Assembly (NCBI GenBank): GCA_021810805.1
Contig: JAJZHW010000005.1
Span: 1 to 45,152 of the forward strand
Reading direction: 5' to 3'
DNA length: 45,152 nucleotides
DNA from: Nitrospirota bacterium
GTDB taxonomy: Bacteria; Nitrospirota; Leptospirillia; Leptospirillales; Leptospirillaceae
Positions 41,589-45,152 of the stretch are shown here, in pieces (the stretch's first letter is position 1; every line of letters begins with the position of its first letter). The notes under the pieces were generated by a model. It ran no database searches. It saw nothing but the letters and a program-made list of their open reading frames with translations, and was not told the DNA's origin. The position numbers and the translations under genes are program-made.

Positions 41589-42076
41589 TTCGCAGGGCGG
41601 TCTACCCCGGGACATTCGATCCCGTCACGAATGGACACCTCGACATGCTTCACCGGGGTCTCTCTCTTTTTGATGAAATCGTGATCGGTGTGGCCGACAG
41701 TCCACGAAAATCCCCCCTCTTCTCTCTCGAAGAACGCATTATCCTGCTGAAAAAAACCATTCCCTATCCTGAGCCCAAGGTGTCGGTTCGGGGGTTTTCC
41801 CATCTTCTCGTCCATTTTGTCCGAGAGGCGAAGGCCCATTGCATCCTTCGGGGGGTGAGGGCCGTGGCCGACTTCGACTATGAGCTCCGAATGGCCCTGA
41901 TCAATCAGAATCTTGACAAGGAAATCGAAACAGTTTTTCTCATGCCCTCCGAAAACTATATGTTCATTACATCCACCGCCATTCGGGAAATTGCCGAACT
42001 TGACGGAGATCTTTCCCATTTTGTGCCTTTGCCGGTGGAAGAAGCCCTCAGGCAAAAATATTCCCGGAGACAGTAA
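41585..42076 (+). CDS. coaD: Phosphopantetheine adenylyltransferase CoaD
   Basis: CoaD transfers AMP from ATP to 4'-phosphopantetheine in coenzyme A synthesis. The protein has 163 residues, typical length. VYPGTFDPVTNGHLDML holds the nucleotidyl-transferase TxGH motif, LRGVRAVADFDYEL binds the substrate, and ENYMFITSTAIREIA is the second nucleotide motif (ISST-type). A longer reading would enter rsmD; ATG 41585, 4 nt overlapped with the rsmD stop, is the right start. An aminotransferase gene follows 3 bp downstream. Confidence 0.95.
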   Translation: MIRRAVYPGTFDPVTNGHLDMLHRGLSLFDEIVIGVADSPRKSPLFSLEERIILLKKTIPYPEPKVSVRGFSHLLVHFVREAKAHCILRGVRAVADFDYELRMALINQNLDKEIETVFLMPSENYMFITSTAIREIAELDGDLSHFVPLPVEEALRQKYSRRQ

Positions 42077-42079
42077 AGA

Positions 42080-43291
42080 ATGCCTCACCCCCTGACAGAC
42101 ATGCTTGCATCTCGCCTCTCTCTCCTGAAGCCTTCCCCCACACTTCTTCTTTCCTCCCGCGCCAGAGAGCTGAAGGCGAAGGGAATCGATGTCCTCGACT
42201 TTTCGGGAGGGGAGCCAGACTTTGACACACCGCCTGCAATCAAGGCGGCAGCAGTGAAGGCGTTGGAAGAGGGGTTTACCAAGTACACGGCCGTAGGGGG
42301 AATCCCCGAACTCAAAGAGGCCATCCGCGAGAAGTTCCTGCGGGATCAGGGACTCGATTTTTCCCCTCGGGAAATCGTGGCTTCAAACGGAGCCAAACAT
42401 ACCCTTTTTGAGCTCTTTCAGGTCCTTGTCAACCCCGGGGATCAGGTTCTTCTTCCTGCGCCCGCCTGGGTCTCCTATCCTGACCAGGTCCTTTTGAACC
42501 AGGGCGAACCGATCTTTGTTCCCTGTCGGGAAGAGGATGGGTTCCGTCTTGACCCCGACGCTCTCTCCTCGATTCTGACCCCCCGATCCAAAGTTCTTGT
42601 CCTGAACTCTCCGAATAACCCCACCGGAGCCATTCTCGATCGCTCTCGGCTGGAGAGGATTGCGGAGATCGTCCTCAAGAACAATCTTCTGGTCATTTCT
42701 GACGAGATCTACGAAAAGATCAACTACACCTCCGTCCCTGTGCCTTCGATTGCCACTCTTGATCCGGCTCTGCGTGCTCGAACGGTCATCGTGAACGGCG
42801 TCTCCAAGACCTATGCGATGACGGGGTGGCGCATCGGATATGCTGCCGGGCCCCGTGAAATTATGGAGGCGGTGGATACCGTTCAAAGTCAGACGGCCTC
42901 GAACCCCAACTCAATTGCACAGAAGGCCGCAGCCTATGCCATTCGTTCGGGAGAGGAGTTCTTCCTTCCGATGCTGGCAGAGTATCGCAAGCGCCGGGAC
43001 TATGTCGTGAATGCCTTCAACGCCATTCCCGGGATCCGTTGTGCCCATCCCGAGGGGGCCTTCTACGTATTCCCCAATGTGTCGGGACTTCTTTCCCGAA
43101 GCTACAAGGGTGTTCCCATCCATACCGTCTACGAACTGGCCGAATTCTTCCTCGATGTGGCCCGGGTTGCCATGGTTCCCGGGACGCCCTTCGGCAGCCC
43201 CCTCCATATGCGCCTCTCCTATGCCGCCTCCCAAGGGTCCCTCGAGGAGGCGATGAAAAGGCTAAAGGACGCCGTCTCTCTTCTGGACTGA
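42080..43291 (+). CDS. aspB: Class I/II aminotransferase, aspartate aminotransferase type
   Basis: The protein has 403 residues. FSGGEPDFDTPPAIK, NSPNNPTGAIL, SDEIYEKINY and the PLP-lysine motif NGVSKTYAMTGWRIGY (K243) are those of subfamily I-gamma aspartate (and prephenate) aminotransferases. MRLSYAASQGSLEEAMKRL carries the C-terminal substrate-binding arginine. These enzymes make aspartate from oxaloacetate and glutamate in the cytoplasm. The gene starts 3 bp after coaD and is probably co-transcribed with rsmD-coaD. Confidence 0.88.
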   Translation: MPHPLTDMLASRLSLLKPSPTLLLSSRARELKAKGIDVLDFSGGEPDFDTPPAIKAAAVKALEEGFTKYTAVGGIPELKEAIREKFLRDQGLDFSPREIVASNGAKHTLFELFQVLVNPGDQVLLPAPAWVSYPDQVLLNQGEPIFVPCREEDGFRLDPDALSSILTPRSKVLVLNSPNNPTGAILDRSRLERIAEIVLKNNLLVISDEIYEKINYTSVPVPSIATLDPALRARTVIVNGVSKTYAMTGWRIGYAAGPREIMEAVDTVQSQTASNPNSIAQKAAAYAIRSGEEFFLPMLAEYRKRRDYVVNAFNAIPGIRCAHPEGAFYVFPNVSGLLSRSYKGVPIHTVYELAEFFLDVARVAMVPGTPFGSPLHMRLSYAASQGSLEEAMKRLKDAVSLLD

Positions 43292-43362
43292 ACGGTTTTC
43301 AGCGACGCCCGGAAGAGCCGCAGGAAAATGGGGGGGGCTTTGGAGGACAGCGAAGGGTGTGA

Positions 43363-43392
43363 TTGTCGAAACCTTCGGGGGTCTTGTATAAT
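43363..43392 (+). promoter_or_regulatory. Sigma70-type promoter for the FmdB-family gene
   Basis: TTGTCG (43363-43368) and a perfect TATAAT (43387-43392) are separated by 18 nt, 63 bp before the ATG at 43455. Confidence 0.75.
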
Positions 43393-43454
43393 TGTCCCAG
43401 GAAGATTTTTCGACAACGTGACGCCGCACACCTTTTCGTGACAAGGAGTTTCCC

Positions 43455-43790
43455 ATGCCGCTGTATGAGTATTCGTGCGAGAAGTGCCACTCTGTGGTGG
43501 AGAAGATCCAGAAGTTTTCCGATCCCCCCCTCACTGTCTGCGAGAAGTGCGGGGGCCCCTTGGTGCGCCTTATGGGAAAACCGGCTCTTCAGTTCAAGGG
43601 GTCGGGCTTCTACATTACCGACTATGTAAAAAAGGGAGGAGACTCCGAGGGGAAGTCCGTGAGCTCCGACTCCAAACCGGCTGAAAGCTCCTCCTCTTCC
43701 ACACCCGCCCCCGCGACATCTTCTGCCTCCTCTCCGCCGCCCCCGGCAGCAACCGCGTCCACTTCGGGAGCCTCGTCCGCATCCGCCTGA
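43455..43790 (+). CDS. FmdB-family zinc-ribbon protein
   Basis: The protein has 111 residues. MPLYEYSCEKCHSVVEKIQK with C8/C11 and C29/C32 (CxxC pairs) is the FmdB-type putative regulatory zinc ribbon; GKPALQFKGSGFYITDY is the usual end of the domain. A low-complexity tail of Ser, Pro and Ala (about 70-111) follows. Family members are small cytoplasmic proteins, first linked to formamidase operons, and their function is mostly unknown. ATG 43455 is preceded by AAGGAG. It has its own promoter and converges with lolD. Confidence 0.9.
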   Translation: MPLYEYSCEKCHSVVEKIQKFSDPPLTVCEKCGGPLVRLMGKPALQFKGSGFYITDYVKKGGDSEGKSVSSDSKPAESSSSSTPAPATSSASSPPPPAATASTSGASSASA

Positions 43791-43804
43791 GGTGCGGTTT
43801 TATT

Positions 43805-43840
43805 CCTCCCCCCCGAAAAAAGAAGGTCTCGGAGGGGAGG
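43805..43840. terminator. Possible bidirectional terminator between fmdB-family gene and lolD
   Basis: CCTCCCCCCCGA (43805-43816) pairs with TCGGAGGGGAGG (43829-43840) with one mismatch, 15 bp after the fmdB stop. A T-run comes only 14 nt later on the + strand, and none follows on the minus strand, so activity is uncertain. Confidence 0.4.
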
Positions 43841-43926
43841 AGTGATTCAAAGGTTTTTTCATCTGAGATGTGCGGAAAGGTCAGGCCAAAGCCGGCGGAT
43901 TAAGCCGGGGGAGGGGACAATCTCTC

Positions 43927-44598
43927 TCAGCGGATCTGCCCATCGTCCATGGCGATGTGGCGGTCCGCTTTTTTTGCCAGGGCGTCGTTGTGCGTTGTGA
44001 CGAGGCATGTCATCTGGAATCGGCCCGACAATGTCTGGAGGAGGGTAAAGACCTCGAGTCCCGTATGGGAATCGAGGTTTCCCGTGGGCTCGTCGGCCAG
44101 CAGAAGGGCCGGCTTCATGACCAGAGCCCGGGCGACGGCCACCCGTTGCTGTTCCCCCCCTGAAAGCTCCGACGGCTTGTGATCAAGTCGCTCTCCCAGT
44201 CCCACCTCCTCCAGGAGAGTTCGCGCCCATTCCTTGTCCTCCCGATCCTTTCCTGCAATCCATGTGGGCATCAGAACGTTTTCCAAGGCGGAAAACTCCG
44301 GAAGGAGATGGTGAAACTGAAAGATGAATCCGATCTTCTCCCGGCGGAAGGCCGCCAGCTCCCGATCTTTTTTATCGGGGGCCGGGAGTGTGTCATAGAG
44401 GATCTCTCCTGCCGTGGGGCGGTCGAGTGTCCCCAGAAGGTGAAGGAGTGTGGACTTTCCGGCACCGGACGGTCCGGTGAGAACCGTAAAGGAGGCGGGT
44501 TCGAGGCGGAGGTTGATCTCTCGAAGAACCTCGATCGTCCGCCCCCCTCGGACGTAGGAGCGCGAAAGGTTCCGGGTCGTAACGGCCAGCCCGCCCAC
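43927..44598 (-). CDS. lolD: Lipoprotein-releasing system ATP-binding protein LolD
   Basis: LolD powers release of outer-membrane lipoproteins from the inner membrane in the LolCDE complex. The protein has 223 residues. Walker A is LTGPSGAGKSTLLHLLG, the Q-loop FIFQFHHLLPEFSALENVLM is the MacB/LolD/FtsE type, the signature is ELSGGEQQRVAVARAL, and Walker B is LLLADEPTGNLD. GTG 44598 shares one base with the stop of the permease gene upstream (TAGTG), so the two are coupled. A longer reading would run across the permease gene in another frame and is not used. Confidence 0.92.
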   Translation of the reverse strand: MGGLAVTTRNLSRSYVRGGRTIEVLREINLRLEPASFTVLTGPSGAGKSTLLHLLGTLDRPTAGEILYDTLPAPDKKDRELAAFRREKIGFIFQFHHLLPEFSALENVLMPTWIAGKDREDKEWARTLLEEVGLGERLDHKPSELSGGEQQRVAVARALVMKPALLLADEPTGNLDSHTGLEVFTLLQTLSGRFQMTCLVTTHNDALAKKADRHIAMDDGQIR

Positions 44599-45152
44599 TA
44601 TTCGTACCTCAAGGCGTCGACAGGGTTGAGGCGGGCGGCTTGCCGGGAGGGGTAGATGGTTGCCAGAAAGCTGATCCCCACGGCGGAAAGGGAGACGGCG
44701 AGAAGATCCCTCATCCGGATGATCACCGGGATGTGGCTGACGAAGTAGACGTCGTTGGGAAGCGTGTAGTAGTGCTCGAGAAGAAAGGTGATGAAATATC
44801 CCAAGGGAAGTCCCAAGAGCGTTCCGAATCCCCCGATGAGGAGCCCGTCGATAATGAAGATGCTCATGACCTGTCGGTTCGAGGCGCCCATAGTCTTGAG
44901 AATGGCGATCTCCTTCCCTTTGTCGATGACGATCATGGAAAGCGTGCTCACGATATTGAAGGAGGCCACGAGGACGATCAGGACAAGGATGATGAACATC
45001 ACGAGCTTTTCCAGCATCAGGGCGGAAAAGAGATTCTTGTTCATCTCGAGCCAGGATCGTGCCCAATAGGGGAATCCCAGCTTGCTCCCGATGGTGTGGG
45101 CCATGGAGGTGGCGGCAAAGATGTCGTGAACGCGGATTTCAAGACCGGTGGC
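44598..45152 (-). CDS. Lipoprotein-releasing system permease LolC/LolE, C-terminal part, 5' end outside window
   Basis: The 184 visible residues are the C-terminal portion. SWLEMNKNLFSALMLEKLVMF, then membrane segments FIILVLIVLVASFNIVSTL, DGLLIGGFGTLLGLPLGYFI and AVGISFLATIYPSRQAARL, with the cytoplasmic KEIAILKTMGASNRQVMSIF between, are those of LolC/LolE (MacB-type FtsX family). The ending PVDALRYE is characteristic. The frame is open to the window edge. Whether this is LolC, LolE or a single fused form cannot be told. Confidence 0.9.
   Translation of the reverse strand, partial: ATGLEIRVHDIFAATSMAHTIGSKLGFPYWARSWLEMNKNLFSALMLEKLVMFIILVLIVLVASFNIVSTLSMIVIDKGKEIAILKTMGASNRQVMSIFIIDGLLIGGFGTLLGLPLGYFITFLLEHYYTLPNDVYFVSHIPVIIRMRDLLAVSLSAVGISFLATIYPSRQAARLNPVDALRYE

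Noticed and set aside
43927-45066. 379-residue reading of lolD extending across the permease gene
   Set aside because: The N-terminal 150 residues are an out-of-frame reading of the LolC/E gene; GTG 44598 gives the normal LolD length.

Overview
The window looks like a chromosomal stretch of a Gram-negative, GC-rich bacterium. It carries LPS export genes (lptF, lptG), lipoprotein sorting genes (lolD and a lolC/E permease), two TolC-type outer-membrane channels and an RND pump. The serA/class V aminotransferase pair, HisZ, small-type PurL with separate PurQ, and the abundance of outer-membrane and c-di-GMP genes would fit a Nitrospirota such as Leptospirillum. That assignment is inference from gene content and general recollection, not from a database search. 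No rRNA, tRNA, insertion sequence or CRISPR array was seen.

Layout. Positions 1-1044 hold the end of an Rpn-type (recombination-promoting nuclease) gene followed by two free-standing tandem copies of its C-terminal tetrapeptide-repeat domain. 1180-3067: an unknown protein with a possible degenerate GGDEF-like end, and an SprT-like metalloprotease; a family 2 glycosyltransferase converges on them. 4393-10411: a rightward run of a serine-pathway aminotransferase, serA, hisZ, dnaB and sixA, preceded by a leader with an attenuator-like hairpin. 10452-11869: a self-contained secreted NHL-propeller gene with its own promoter and terminator. 12361-15857 (leftward): hemH, and lptF-lptG. 16139-20604 (rightward): methyltransferase, DUF5069, miaB and a globin-EAL-CZB protein. 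20658-25768 (leftward): purQ-purL-purF plus an RCK_C-domain protein, joined by 1-26 nt overlaps.

26145-32882 is an RND efflux operon (beta-barrel-like protein, TolC, adaptor, permease) behind an 18-bp perfect palindrome of the TetR-operator type. A convergent LysR gene has its terminator buried in the permease coding sequence. Divergent from LysR runs a second export cluster (34000-38394): another TolC, a paralogue of the same beta-barrel-like protein, a single-span periplasmic protein, an ABC ATPase and an ABC-2 permease. The TolC/companion-barrel pair therefore occurs twice, once with an RND pump and once with an ABC pump.

The right end has a flavin reductase, a Cache sensor with no output domain, a secreted Lys/Ala-rich peptidoglycan-binding protein, rsmD-coaD, an aminotransferase, an FmdB-type zinc ribbon, and the leftward lolD-lolC/E pair that runs off the window.

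The most unusual features are the Rpn C-terminal tandem array (each copy with its own ribosome-binding site and ATG), the duplicated TolC/companion module, the globin-EAL-CZB sensor, and the lysR terminator inside an antisense gene.
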